A stretch of 64,000 nucleotides of DNA from NCBI GenBank assembly GCA_973895155.1, contig OZ316891.1:20894001-20958000 (forward strand), read 5' to 3'. The notes below the pieces were generated by a model. It saw nothing but the letters and a program-made list of their open reading frames with translations, did not search any database and was not told where the DNA came from. The position numbers were made by a program, and so were the translations under genes. The stretch comes from Marsupella aquatica (Eukaryota; Marchantiophyta). Shown in pieces: positions 12,193 through 22,235 of the stretch; position 1 is the first letter of the stretch, and the number at the start of each line of letters is the position of its first letter.

Positions 12193-12336
12193 TGCTTCCT
12201 CCACCACACGCCGCACCGGTGATGGTATCGGTGTAACGTGCTCTTCCTCCTGCTCCTTTCTCTGCCCCTGAAACCTCCGCGGTGATCCTCGTGCTTCAAG
12301 TTCCACGTCTTCGAAAAACTCCTCCGAATCACTCAT
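12163..12336 (-). pseudogene. Truncated gag-like ORF (57 aa)
   Basis: The frame opens MSDSEEFFEDVELEARG and is acidic then basic, as at the N-terminus of many plant retrotransposon Gag proteins. After about 50 residues it runs into the inverted LTR fragment and stops seven codons later. Its position, ~1.1 kb inside the primer-binding site, supports the call. No zinc knuckle or pol domain follows, so it is a broken remnant. Confidence 0.45.
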
Positions 12337-13473
12337 ATGAGAAAATCACAAAAATGTTGTTTTTCACAACTTCTCAAAAAACTCGAAACTCAACACCGCC
12401 GCGTAGCCCACAAAGCTAGGAGTCCAATACTGAAAACCGAAATCAAAATCAAAATTTGACGGAAAAGTTATTCAAATTTCGGTCGAGGTGGGTAAAACCT
12501 TGGGAAACTCCCCCGTTTTGACCACCTCAGGGAATAACCGAAATACCAAGTACAACCCATTGTCGGAATTGCGATGTGATTGGTGCGCCGCGTTGCCAAC
12601 TTCAATGGCTACGACCTCGCCGAAAAATAACCAAAAAAGTTACCGTTCGGCGGATGAAATCTTTGTCGGGCGGTCAAAAATAGCTCTCTGGTTTTTTGGA
12701 ATATTCTATGACCCTTGTACAGGCCCTATGGGAATTTTGGAAGAACAATCAAGGGGCTGGCACGTGTCCTCGAACCCCCAAAACCCCCTACCACCTTTCG
12801 TCGTCGAAATCTGGTCGCGCGCGCAGAAAATATACACGGCAGAATGTACCCCTCGACACCAAACGCAAGATATCTCACTTGGGTTTTGACAAAATCAAGA
12901 TCTGATTTCAGATTTGGAAACTAGACTCCGAGGCGGTGAAGATCGATATAAGAAGCACCCAAAACGAGGAAAGAACGAGGGAGAAAAAAATTGGTAAAGA
13001 TGACAGATTTCTCTCAATTGCCATAGCCAATTTCGAATCAGTTTTTCAAAGAGAAAAAAATGGTACCTTGTCAACAACGAATGTTGATCAATTGCACTTG
13101 GTGCCGTCACCAAGTCCAACAAGGTAATTGATTTTGCTTAGCCTTCCTCTTTGCATCAAAGAGCCAATCCCAGACTCAAAACAATCGTCTTGCCTCAATC
13201 TCTCCGTTGAGTCAAAACACTTGACGCTTCTCCCTCCGAGTCGATTGCCAACTTTCTTCACAAAATCCAGAACGACAAAAACTTAGATCTCTCTGCACCA
13301 CGAGCTCCGTTCAACGATTTCTTCACACCATTAGAAAGCTCTTGCCCTGATCTATCCGTTGAGCCCATAAACTCCAAGTTTCATGCGACGGAACTCCGGG
13401 AAATCCACCGACACTCAACGCTGGAAAAACCATCATGAAATCCCGTCACGAACACACGTCACCTCCCAAGCAT

Positions 13474-13487
13474 GCTCTGATACCAAT
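13474..13487 (-). other. Primer-binding site for initiator Met-tRNA
   Basis: On the minus strand, ATTGGTATCAGAGC follows the LTR's terminal CA directly. TGGTATCAGAGC is the standard plant retrotransposon complement to the 3' end of initiator methionyl-tRNA. This fixes the element's orientation. Confidence 0.85.
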
Positions 13488-13872
13488 TGTTGAGCATAGA
13501 CGACGATCGCAACGGCAAGCCCATGAACCATCCAACCCACAATAGTTGACACAAGAGATACGTGGTTCACCTCCTTGAGGCTACGTCCACGGGAACACAC
13601 AAGAGAGCTTTACTGAACTCTAAGCCCGTCGGCTATACCGAGTCTCCACAGTGTAAGTTCTCCTTATCTCTCAAGTGACTCCATAACAATGAGCCTTGGT
13701 TCTACCTCTCCAAGCACACATGTCTCTTATGATATAGTGTGCAACTTAGTTGTACCTAACCACATAGTTGTACCTAATCACGTAGTTGTACCTAACCACG
13801 TAGTTGTACCAACCCACGTTGTTGTACCAACCACGTCATACCTAACCTAGACGTAAGAGTAAATACCCAACA
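13488..13872 (-). mobile_element. 5' LTR of the truncated element (385 bp)
   Basis: On the plus strand it starts TGTTGAGCATAGAC and ends ACCCAACA, i.e. TG...CA on both strands. It contains four short tandem copies of 'cacgtagttgtaccta' near 13,750-13,830. It is clearly homologous, in reverse, to the solo LTR at 37,452-37,811. Confidence 0.8.
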
Positions 13873-13927
13873 ATTTATGCTCAATTGTTTTGTGTGAGAA
13901 AAGAAGATATGTTGCTCACAGGTAGAA

Positions 13928-14192
13928 CTCGTGGGTCTCACTTCCACTTTAATAACACATCGCATGCAAGAAAGCATAAGGTGATTTTACTGATTCTAAA
14001 GGAAAACTTAAAATTAATAACATGAGTGTCTTTTAAATCCAATGCTAAGACTTACAAGGGAATATAGGGCTTTTTAACCAATTTTTGATATTACAAATTA
14101 AAGGGGCACAAAATTTTAAAAAATTAATTTTCTTGAGTTTAGGGTCTGCGAGACCTAAAAACATCTTAGGTGATGTGGGTGGTGCAAAATGA
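13928..14192. mobile_element. Diverged relative of the hAT-like MITE at 24,113
   Basis: It begins 'ctcgtgggtctcacttccac', close to the MITE terminus, and shares 'attggttctaaaggaa'-like and 'gagacctaaaaac' blocks in the same order. The right terminal inverted repeat is not recognisable, so this copy is truncated or decayed. Confidence 0.5.
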
Positions 14193-15129
14193 CCTTGATG
14201 ATGTATAGTTGTAAGTAGCCCCACGCATGGTAAGTGTATTGCATGGTATTGTTGGTAGGGAGTTATGTGGAGCAAAAGTGTTGTCCAGCACAAGTGAGAT
14301 GGTTAGGCAATCACAGGTTGCAGGGACGTCACTAGTGGGCGTTGCAACTGGATTTTAAGGACTGTGAAATTAAGCTTTGAGGAGAGTGATAGGTCAGAGA
14401 CATGGAAAAAGTAACACCTTTAGGCCCATCTAATGGTTAGTAAAAACAATAAATTACCATAATTGAACAGTTAGGGAGGCTTTCCACTATAATCACATTT
14501 CATAAAGAGACCATGAGAAAGAAAGAGTGAGATTACATATTATAGTGTTTAGATAGATAGATGTATGGTTAAGCTCTAGCCTGATTCATGTGATCAATCA
14601 GAAAATAGAAATCAGTCCTTGGGCTCTTCAATCCTGATTGGCACACAGATGACATTGCGAGAACAATCTCTTGTAAGTAGTCTTTTATTTCAGTTCACAA
14701 ATTCCATCGGAAGCCACAATCGTCACCAGACCCTAGCAAAGGGAAACCATCACACAATTGTTGACACTCTCCAGTGAGTACTTCCTCTCAAACAATCATC
14801 CATTGAGACAAGAGAAGAAACACCCTATCGATGGGAATAACTCTCCAACATCCATATATCCAAACAGACTCCATTCAAAATCAGAGGTACAAAGTGCATT
14901 GAAGAAACAACCACACAGACTTTCCTTGTGATGTGATTGCAGCAAGAAATTCTAAACCCTAAAACCCCGCTAGTGTCATAGAATCCATATGGCATAGAAG
15001 AAGCGAGAGAAGAATCTTCTAAGAGAGAACATTGCAATGTACAATGGCACTACAAACAATCTTGCTTTCAAAAATTCACTCTAGACTGAGGTCATCGCTT
15101 TGGAATGTATGTAGAATGACATGCAAAAG
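14193..15129. other. Intergenic DNA; nothing recognised
   Basis: AT-rich sequence with short ORFs only. No repeat, RNA gene or coding region could be supported. Confidence 0.4.
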
Positions 15130-15640
15130 GTGGGGCCTGTTACTCTTTTTTTCCCTCGAAAAAACCGTTTGAAATCCATTCAAAAAGTCAGCATACAACG
15201 CGGGGGGCCCAAAAACGGGGGCCCAACCCAAAAGGACCAAAGGTAAGTGGTGTGGCCGGAAAAACCCGAACCAGAGAAGGAGCTGAGCCTCAACATGAGG
15301 CAGAAACCAAACCAGAAGTTTAGAAAACTACAGAAGGAGTAGCACACTCCAAAGACCGGCCAGTCCCCAGGGACCGGCGAGGTCCCATAGAGTGGGTCCA
15401 TGAGAGAAAAATCTATCAGTTTACCTGCATTATGTGCACCCCAAAACCAGCATGGTGAAAAAGGGATGTGGAGGGACCGGTTGGACTTGAAAATGTGTTT
15501 TCATGGGTCGCCCATAGTCCATCCCAGGTACCGTAGTCCTGTGACATCTGTTGGTGAGCATCTACATGGGTGGATTTCCCAGCACAAATCCTGGCTCGGT
15601 GTCTGGCCCAGTCACGTCTGATGTAGATGCTGAGGCGATG
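15130..15640. mobile_element. Dispersed repeat (probable non-LTR tail), copies at 28,880 and 58,200
   Basis: Markers are 'gaatccattcaaaa'-type sequence, 'gtagcacactcc', 'gaccggcgaggtcccata' and, further right, 'gggtcgcccatagtccatcc' and 'gtgacatctgttggtgagca'. The same order occurs at 28,960-29,290. The left half also occurs, more diverged, at 58,300-58,560. On the minus strand it resembles the 3' tails of plant LINEs. The left breakpoint of the large duplication (~15,259) falls inside it. Confidence 0.55.
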
Positions 15641-16049
15641 CCAAGACTTCCTGATTACTGTGTGTGAATTTGGATGAGTATGCTCGATGAAGTGGGTGCA
15701 TCGTTCAATCCAAATTTGGGGCCTATTACTTTTGTCAGTCCAATATGCAATCAGTAAGACAGTAATGTTGTTGTCATTCAATAAGACTGGGACTTTGCAA
15801 CATTTTGTCAGGCTGGTCTAGACAGTTTGGATGTGAGTGGCAGAATAGAGATGTACTTTAAAGAATGGGGTGAAAAGAAGGATGACTAGTAACCCTCGCA
15901 TAGGCCTTAAACTAATGAGTAACCCTGGTAGGGAATTTTGGTAGGGACACAAGTCAACTCTGGTTGAGGTACTAGTGTGAACTCAAGTAGTTTCATCCTC
16001 AAAATTGCTCATTCTGGTTGTCTCATGCTTTCCTTTGCCTTGAAAGCCA
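15641..16049. repeat. Repeat-derived sequence shared by units A and B
   Basis: Matches 29,330-29,700 almost base for base. No coding capacity. Confidence 0.6.
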
Positions 16050-16600
16050 AATGTATACCCATCCAACAGAGGATACACGTTCTACTTTGGAGTATGCACC
16101 AGTGTAGGGTAGCCCACAAGGGGAGACGATACTCAAGGATCTGACAATGACCCATACAAGGAAGGAGAGAGGGTTGGACCAGGATCACAAAGCGGCCAGC
16201 CAGAGGCTGAGGAGAAACATCACTTTAGGGTGGGGTTTGTGTAAAACCTCCCAGGTGATTGCACCTCTGCCCCCACACTCATATGGTCTATCACTCCACT
16301 CATAGTCTTGCAGACAAAAATAGAATTATCATTCCTAGTATTTATTTCTGAGCTCTATCAATTGTTTCAGTACGTGGCTCAGTAGGGCTCTTGTTCATTG
16401 GCCGTTTGGTGTGATTTTCAGTGGGGTTTTTGGCTTTGCTCTTGCATTTTACCTATTTTCTCCTTTGTTCTCTCCCTTTTGGGGCATGTTTGCCTTTGGG
16501 ATCATGTCTCCCCCTTGGGCCTTTTTGTTCCTTTGTACTTATATATCTAAATTTATTTATATCAATATGGAGTGTTTGGGTTGCAAACCAACTGACAGTG
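16050..16600 (+). mobile_element. Probable LINE-derived repeat upstream of O-methyltransferase A
   Basis: The block 'cccatccaacagaggataca ... gaggctgaggagaaac' recurs at 29,720-29,880 and, diverged, at 38,690-38,890. It is followed by a T-rich tail ending near 'gtacttatatatctaaattt'. No reverse transcriptase frame remains. Confidence 0.45.
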
Positions 16601-16760
16601 GGCCATAGATGACTTTCCAAGGACTTTCTCCCCCAAACGATCAGTGCCTCAATTGGCCCCACAGTCCCAGAAGTGGAGAATCCATTTTGGGACTTGGACC
16701 ACAAGACGAAGTCGAGCAGGTGCATCGTTGGACTTGGGCAGACGACGAAGTGGAACGGGG

Positions 16761-16929
16761 AGCTTCGCTCAAACACGGGATCCAATCCCTCCATGGAAGT
16801 TTGTGTGTCGACATGATTGTCTGGAGCTTCGCTCAAACCCGGGATCCAATCCCTCCATGGAAGTTTGTGTGTCGACATGATTGTCTGGAGCTTCGCTCAA
16901 ACCCGGGATCCAATCGCTCAAACCCAGCG
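16761..16929. repeat. 64-bp tandem repeat, 2 full copies plus a partial
   Basis: Units start 'agcttcgctcaaac' at 16,761, 16,825 and 16,889. Unit B has only one full copy plus the partial (30,474 and 30,538), so copy number changed after the duplication. An inverted, diverged copy lies at 56,570-56,640. Confidence 0.9.
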
Positions 16930-17059
16930 TTCCATATATTGGACTGAGGTCAATCACCCAGTCAACGAGAATGAACCCACACGTCACGACGTTTTTAATA
17001 TTCGCCCGCCGATGGCAACAAAATCATGTCCTCGTGGCGACAGTGAGGTCTGAATGGGT

Positions 17060-17144
17060 GAGGTCTGAATGAGTGTGGACATTTGTTCTTGGTTTGGACA
17101 TTAATCCAAGAACAACTTGGAATGTCCGCACTCATTCAGACCTC
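17060..17144. repeat. Long inverted repeat upstream of O-methyltransferase A
   Basis: The left arm 17,060-17,092 ('gaggtctgaatgagtg' to 'ttgttcttgg') pairs with 17,106-17,144. The pairing has one mismatch and a six-base bulge, around a 13-base loop. Unit B has only an unrelated shorter segment here. Confidence 0.85.
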
Positions 17145-17301
17145 AGTCCACTTGGAACGTCTGAACGAGTGTGGGAACGAGTGAGCATATCCGCAGAATG
17201 ATGAGGACATTCGCCAGGCTGATCCCTTGGACAGGACCCGAGGATGAGCACATACCATGATTCACTGTGTTAAATGTACATCTGCACATCTGGAGTCTCT
17301 T

Positions 17302-17346
17302 GGCTCAGGTCTTTCTTCAGGACTCAAGAGAAGAAAGACCTGAGCC
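17302..17346. repeat. Perfect 16-bp-arm hairpin upstream of O-methyltransferase A
   Basis: GGCTCAGGTCTTTCTT (17,302-17,317) and its exact inverse complement (17,331-17,346) flank a 13-base loop. It ends 34 bp before the TATA-like site. Unit B keeps only a version of the right arm (about 30,881-30,896). Confidence 0.9.
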
Positions 17347-17380
17347 AGTCCTAGATCAATTGCTATCCACGAAACTACGA

Positions 17381-17390
17381 GTATAAGAAG
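17381..17390 (+). promoter_or_regulatory. TATA-like element of O-methyltransferase A
   Basis: GTATAAGAAG lies ~190 bp before the ATG and is conserved in unit B at 30,932-30,941. Distance and conservation suit a core promoter with a ~160-base 5' UTR, but no transcript start is known. Confidence 0.35.
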
Positions 17391-17457
17391 CTCAGTCCGA
17401 ATGGGAAAAATTATCATCTCGAACTCGTTGTCGCATCCGGTTTCTCAGTCAGATTTT

Positions 17458-17539
17458 GACGAATCCGCTTTGCAAATTCTCTCAAGTTCTGGCCCAGTGA
17501 CGAATCCGCTTTGCAAATTCTCTCAAGCTCTGGAACAGT
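17458..17539. repeat. 41-bp direct repeat in the O-methyltransferase A 5' UTR
   Basis: 'gacgaatccgctttgcaaat' plus 'tctctcaag(t/c)tctgg' is present twice, at 17,458 and 17,499, ending just before the start codon. The same pair is present in unit B (31,009-31,095), so it predates the duplication. Confidence 0.85.
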
Positions 17540-17570
17540 AAGCACTATCGAAGCTACGTAACGGAGCAAA

Positions 17571-19627
17571 ATGGAAAGTGTACAAAAGACGAAGGCTAGT
17601 ACCATAGACTCTGCGCACGATTTCGGGTTCAGCGTCGCATATCCGTTTGCATTGCGAGCAGCGGTTGTCTTGAAGGTGCCGACGATCATCCAGTCTGCAG
17701 GTCCTGAGGCAGCATTGTCAGCGAAGGAGATATGCGCGCATCTGCCAAATCCCGAGCGATGCAACTCGGCGACTTTGGAGAAAATCCTCGAAATTCTCAC
17801 TTGCCATGGGATGCTCTCCTCTGCAGTCACAGAGACTGAGACTGAGAGCCGGGTGACAAAATATGGACTGACTCCATTATCGCAGGATCTTGCTGGCGAT
17901 AACTCGTCGGCGGCGGACTTTTTGCTCATCTCCACTGCGCCGGAGATCATCAAAGTCCTCCCTCAAATGCATGAAATTGTGCTTAATCCCGACCAAGCTG
18001 TATTTGAGAGGCTGTACGGGAAAGGGTTTTACCAGTATACCAAGCAGGATGTACCAGAATATGGAAGATTTCATGTCGAGTCCATGAAGAGAATGTCTCA
18101 GAACTTTACAGAAGGTGTGCTGGAGTATTACGATGAGGAATTCAAAAGCCTCACAGGTACGCTGGTGGACGTTGGTGGCAGCCAGGGAGCAACTGCTGCC
18201 ATCATTGCATCAAAGTACCCCAACATCAAATGTGTTGTCAATTTTGACCTTGCAGACGTTGTCAGCGGAGCACCTGCATATCGTGGTAAGTGATCCTCGT
18301 CATTTGCATTTCTCCAGACTGTCCACCGTGTTTGATTCAGCAAAGAGGCATCGAGCATATTTTGAATTGAAGTGTGATTTGAAACGAAAGCCTAGGGGCC
18401 TCAGACAGTGTTTCTCCTCCCTTCCATGAGTTAGATCTGATTTGCAGGGCCCCTTAAATTGTCTGCCAAGTGAGCTCTATGTTTTATTTTCTCCCGTCTC
18501 TCCCGTCTCTTCCTTTTTCTCCTATTTTCCCATTTCATCCGTTGTTCGGCCTTTTGTCGTTCCACTGCCAAGGACGTCTCAACAAATGCTAGATGACACG
18601 ATTGCCTCGTTTCTTGCTTATTGAACCGAGCTTGCCTGTCTGCAAATTTCTCCCTTGGTTTGGCTGAACATTCACCTATCTTGCTGCTTCCTTTATAGTA
18701 ACTCGTGTTTGTTTTTTCTTGTAATATCCCTGATTGTGAAGTCATCATAGGCCGGGACTTTCGTGTGTTCATTTGTTAGGTGTCATATCATTTAGACTTC
18801 ATATCCATGAACATGCTCGTCAGTCACGAACAAAGCCAGGGATCTCAATTTCAGTGTCTGACCTCGGGTTTGTTTTTCTTACTTTCCTTGTTGGATTAGG
18901 ATGAGTATGTGCTCAGCTCAATTTTTGAATGTTTATTGTTGTGTTTCTCTCGCCATGATGTGAATGCAGGAGTGGAACATGTTGGCGGAAGCTTCATAGA
19001 TTTCGTGCCCCAAGGTGACATGATGTTCTTAAAGGTACTTGTGTGCTAATCCATGCTCGGATAATTATGGTTTTGGTTATTGCAAACGAAATATGGAATG
19101 TATCTTCCATAAAGTTTATCTGACCTGCGCTCACAGAATCATTACCTCTTCCTTATGGGTTGGCATGAATATCTATGCTACTGACGGGTACCAAATGTTT
19201 TTGGTTCAGTGAGTACTTATAATGATGTGTTCAGTTTTTAGTTGCTGTAGTGTTCTGGTTTAGTTTTTACCCCCTCACTGATGAACGGTATGTACCTTTG
19301 GGTTCGCAGTTTGTCTTACTGAACTGGGACGACGAGCAGCTTTTAAAGCTCATGACGAACTGCTTCAACGCTTTGCCAGCAAAAGGAGGGAAGCTTATCA
19401 TAGTGGACAGAGTGATGCCAGATGAAGCACCAGAGGATATGCGACCCAGGTTGCGAATGGCAGTCCAGAGTCTGTTCAACACCTTACTGTTCCCAGGAGC
19501 CAAGTCCCGGACACTGAAGGAGCACCAAGTTGTGGCCAAAGCTGCAGGATTTGCTAGCTTCCGCATTGCCAAATCATTCGGCAGCTTAACATTCATGGAG
19601 GCCGTGAAGGCACCGATCATGGGCTGA
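17571..19627 (+). CDS. Class II plant O-methyltransferase, copy A (365 aa, 3 exons)
   Basis: Exons 17,571-18,285, 18,970-19,034 and 19,310-19,627 (715+65+318 nt) join in phase with GT-AG introns. The length is usual for caffeic-acid/COMT-like enzymes. The N-terminal ~100 residues are the dimerisation helices. The SAM-binding motif LVDVGGSQG is at 198-206 (the family usually has GGGxG), with FDLADVV at 225. At the active site the family has L-H-D-W-x-D-E; here residues 263-269 read LLNWDDE, so the catalytic His is Leu264 and the next Asp is Asn265. The two usual Glu helpers align with Asp293 and, probably, Ser326. This part lies in exon 3 and cannot be altered by a different splice choice at intron 2. 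The frame is intact, so it may be a substrate-binding or altered-chemistry paralogue. The substrate is unknown. Confidence 0.9.
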
Positions 19628-20215
19628 TTGAGGGAGGAGCAGCAAATTAGTTTTAGGATTGCAAATTGCATGGAGAACATGCGGGGGCTACTGAGTGGAT
19701 TCTAGATGAGAAGAGAATGAGCGAGGACAAGGTAGCTGTCAATATCTGCTATTGCTAAATGTAGTCACGGGAGAAACTAGGAGCACAGACGAAGCAAATG
19801 CATGGTCATTGGGAGATTGCTACTGTAATGTAACGATTTCCATAAACTTTGTGGTGTTCTAGTGTGATGTCTGCTGAAAGACTATCATACTGGATTTGAT
19901 CCTCACCTACTGATTCGAATTGTTTAGAACTTTTAGCGCTGGAGGGTGGCGGAGCCATGTCTTGCCTCATAATTTCTTAGAGAAGTCCTCCATCAGATTT
20001 GTAGCTTCTTCAGGTTCCATGTATTCTGATTTTGTGCCAATTTTTTGCTTGTTTTTGTTTAGTGGAAAAAAAAGGGGGCCACCCCACTTTTGGTGGGATC
20101 ACTTATTATAGAGATGCAATGCGATTTTCATCACACTTTAGTTACTTGTCGTTACGCTTTCTTTTGTATTGGTCACATTTATGATCATGAGGGTTGAAAC
20201 ATTCTTAAGCTTGGG
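19628..20215 (+). other. 3' UTR and downstream of O-methyltransferase A
   Basis: Near-identical to 33,177-33,740. No coding frame. No single canonical AATAAA stands out, as is usual in plants. Confidence 0.4.
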
Positions 20216-20219
20216 TTGG

Positions 20220-20690
20220 AGCAGCACACAAATGTGCTTTGGTCCTTTGGGTTTGATGTTCTTTGTGACCTGCTGGTGGTAGTCGCAGTGCATATGGAAT
20301 TCACTGGTCGAACTCTCGCTTTAATTTTAATTTTATGTTTATACCTTACCCACAAAAGTCATGGAGCATGTGGAAAATAAAGTCTCCTTTCGGTCACATG
20401 TGGTTTGGCCTTTTTGTCTTTCTTTGTGCCCTGCTGGTTGTGGTAAATGTGGTTGTAATTCACTGGTCAAACTCTCTCTTGAATTTTGATTTAATTTTTA
20501 TACATTAACCACAAATGTCATCGAGCATGCAGCAAATATAGTCTCCCTTTCTGTCACATGATCCTCAAGTTTGAAACTAACTTGAGCTTGAGTGCTCCTG
20601 GTTCCTTGGGTTTGTTTTTCTTCATACCCCACTGGTCCTCATTGCAGTTGTCATTGGAATACATCGGGTGCACTGTCGCCTTTATTAAAT
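20220..20690. repeat. Three diverged ~170-bp tandem repeats downstream of O-methyltransferase A
   Basis: 'cctttgggtttgatgttctt', 'ggcctttttgtctttctttg' and 'ccttgggtttgtttttcttc' head three related blocks, each followed by a 'ctgctggt' / 'ccactggt' and 'ggaattcactggtc'-like core. The array is repeated in B at 33,745-34,230. It makes a repetitive hydrophobic ORF in B that I do not call a gene. Confidence 0.65.
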
Positions 20691-22235
20691 ATTAATTAAA
20701 TAATCAAACAAAACAACACAAAACAAACAGTCAAAGTTGAACCTTACCCATAATTGTGAAACAAAACAAAGGCCCCCAAAGAAACTGGCAATGAATCGAG
20801 AAATAGATGAGCATCACAAGTGTTCTTTGGAAACCTTTTGCAATGTAGCCTCTAACATTGGGAACAACCTGTCCCTCCAAGTTGCCAATATTAATCCGTC
20901 AGACAATACACAGACAGGTTATTTGGTCAGTGTACTTATCTGTAGATTCATGCTTGTCGAGATACGTCGTCCAAACACCCCCTGCTGTTTGGTAGCTCTT
21001 ATTTGCAATGTGTTGTTAGACGGATAATCTGTATATTTCAACCTCCGGTGTTTTGAACCCAGTTCCGTGACTGTTTTGAGTTATGATAACTGTAAGTAAG
21101 TTTATAGGATAACTATGCTGTTTATATCATTGTAGAATTCTGGTTGGATGTCATGTGGATATTGGACAGGGGTAGTTATGCTCGGGAACAAATTGTTACC
21201 AGCCGAATGCAGCCAACAAGTTAATCATTTAAAAGAAATACTCCTCTGCTTCAGGTGTGATGCTTTGTTCATGATTTCTGACAACTCCTTCACATTCTTT
21301 TCTTCACCAGTATCTGAAATTCTGGGTTTTTGTCTAAACAGAGGAACTTGTGTGTTTGGCAGTGTGCTCATGGGCGGCCAACGATGATACCCTTCGTATC
21401 ATTGCAGACGTTTGACCAAGTGCCATCATTGGCTTTTATACACAGAATTGCACAGAGGGGTGGCATGACTGCAGTCTAACTTCAAACCCAATTTTGAAAG
21501 ACCTCGGGCACGAATAGCTCAGGCACAGGGTCGGCCTTTTAGAAAACTGTGTACACACAAATTCTGTCCCCTGAAATCAACTTTCGATTTTCCAGTTCTA
21601 CAGGTTTGCTCCTTGTGAACTTGAGAAGAATATACACCTAGGAACAATTAGAATCCCCCTCAGACAATTGTTTCATTATTGGTAGGGTCCATGCTGTTGA
21701 TAATGTGCCCTTTGTACAGAATTAAACTTCATCATTTCGTATCATACAGATATGTCATTGCAATCTCATACAGATAGGTGTCGACTCTGCAACGTGAACA
21801 GAATCCAGCGTTCCGTGTGAACTTCTATTGTCTCCAACTAATTAAAGTCGTCTCCATCCCAAAGCCAATTTACTTTGTGGGAGGGACACTGAATCGCATG
21901 CGGTTCCATATTCTTGCCAAATGCTCTATTTTTGTTGTAGATTGTGCGAAGGAAACAGCCCCAGCGGAAACAAAAGGCCCAGCAACTTCAGACTTGTTGC
22001 AAATGACATCAATTTTTCATAGGGCCTCGCATTTTTTCCAGGATTCCAATGGACCTCATGTAAGGGGTCGTCTAACCTTTCATAGTGTAAAGCTTTCTCA
22101 GAAAGTTTAACCAGGGCTGGATTGTGTTCAGGTCGTCACTCCTTTAGCCCTCCAGAATTCGTTCATCCCCACCTGTTCTTGTTCTCCATGCACTTTCCGC
22201 ATAACTAGGCAACGGGTTTCAGAGGTGGTTCAACC
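20691..22235. other. Intergenic DNA between O-methyltransferase A and the BLOC1S1 relic
   Basis: Collinear with 34,231-35,880 of unit B apart from small indels. B has an extra poly-C tract and an 87-bp tandem duplication here. No conserved coding frame was found in either copy. Confidence 0.45.

Larger units (their letters stand above)
12141..13872 (-). mobile_element. Truncated LTR retrotransposon with an inverted LTR end
   Basis: In the minus orientation this reads LTR (13,872-13,488), primer-binding site (13,487-13,474), ~1.1 kb leader, then the start of a gag-like frame (12,336). It then runs into ~52 bp matching the LTR's own 5' terminus but inverted (12,141-12,192). The unit is therefore bounded by outward-facing copies of the same LTR end (TGTTGGGTATTTACTC at the right, TATTGGGTATTTACTC at the left). 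No protease, integrase or reverse transcriptase is present, so it cannot move on its own. The 5' LTR with its tRNA site suggests Copia-like ancestry. Confidence 0.7.

Noticed and set aside
16411-16612. Short hydrophobic ORFs near 16,411-16,612 and 30,067-30,321 as membrane peptides
   Set aside because: T-rich transposon tails give Phe/Leu-rich frames by composition alone.
17414-17953. 179-codon minus-strand ORF over methyltransferase exon 1 (and its twin at 31,000-31,506)
   Set aside because: It is the antisense shadow of a well-supported exon. It has no domain and follows the codon pattern of the opposite strand.
19267-19680. 137-codon minus-strand ORF over methyltransferase exon 3 (twin at 32,816-33,229)
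   Set aside because: Shadow of exon 3 on the coding strand.
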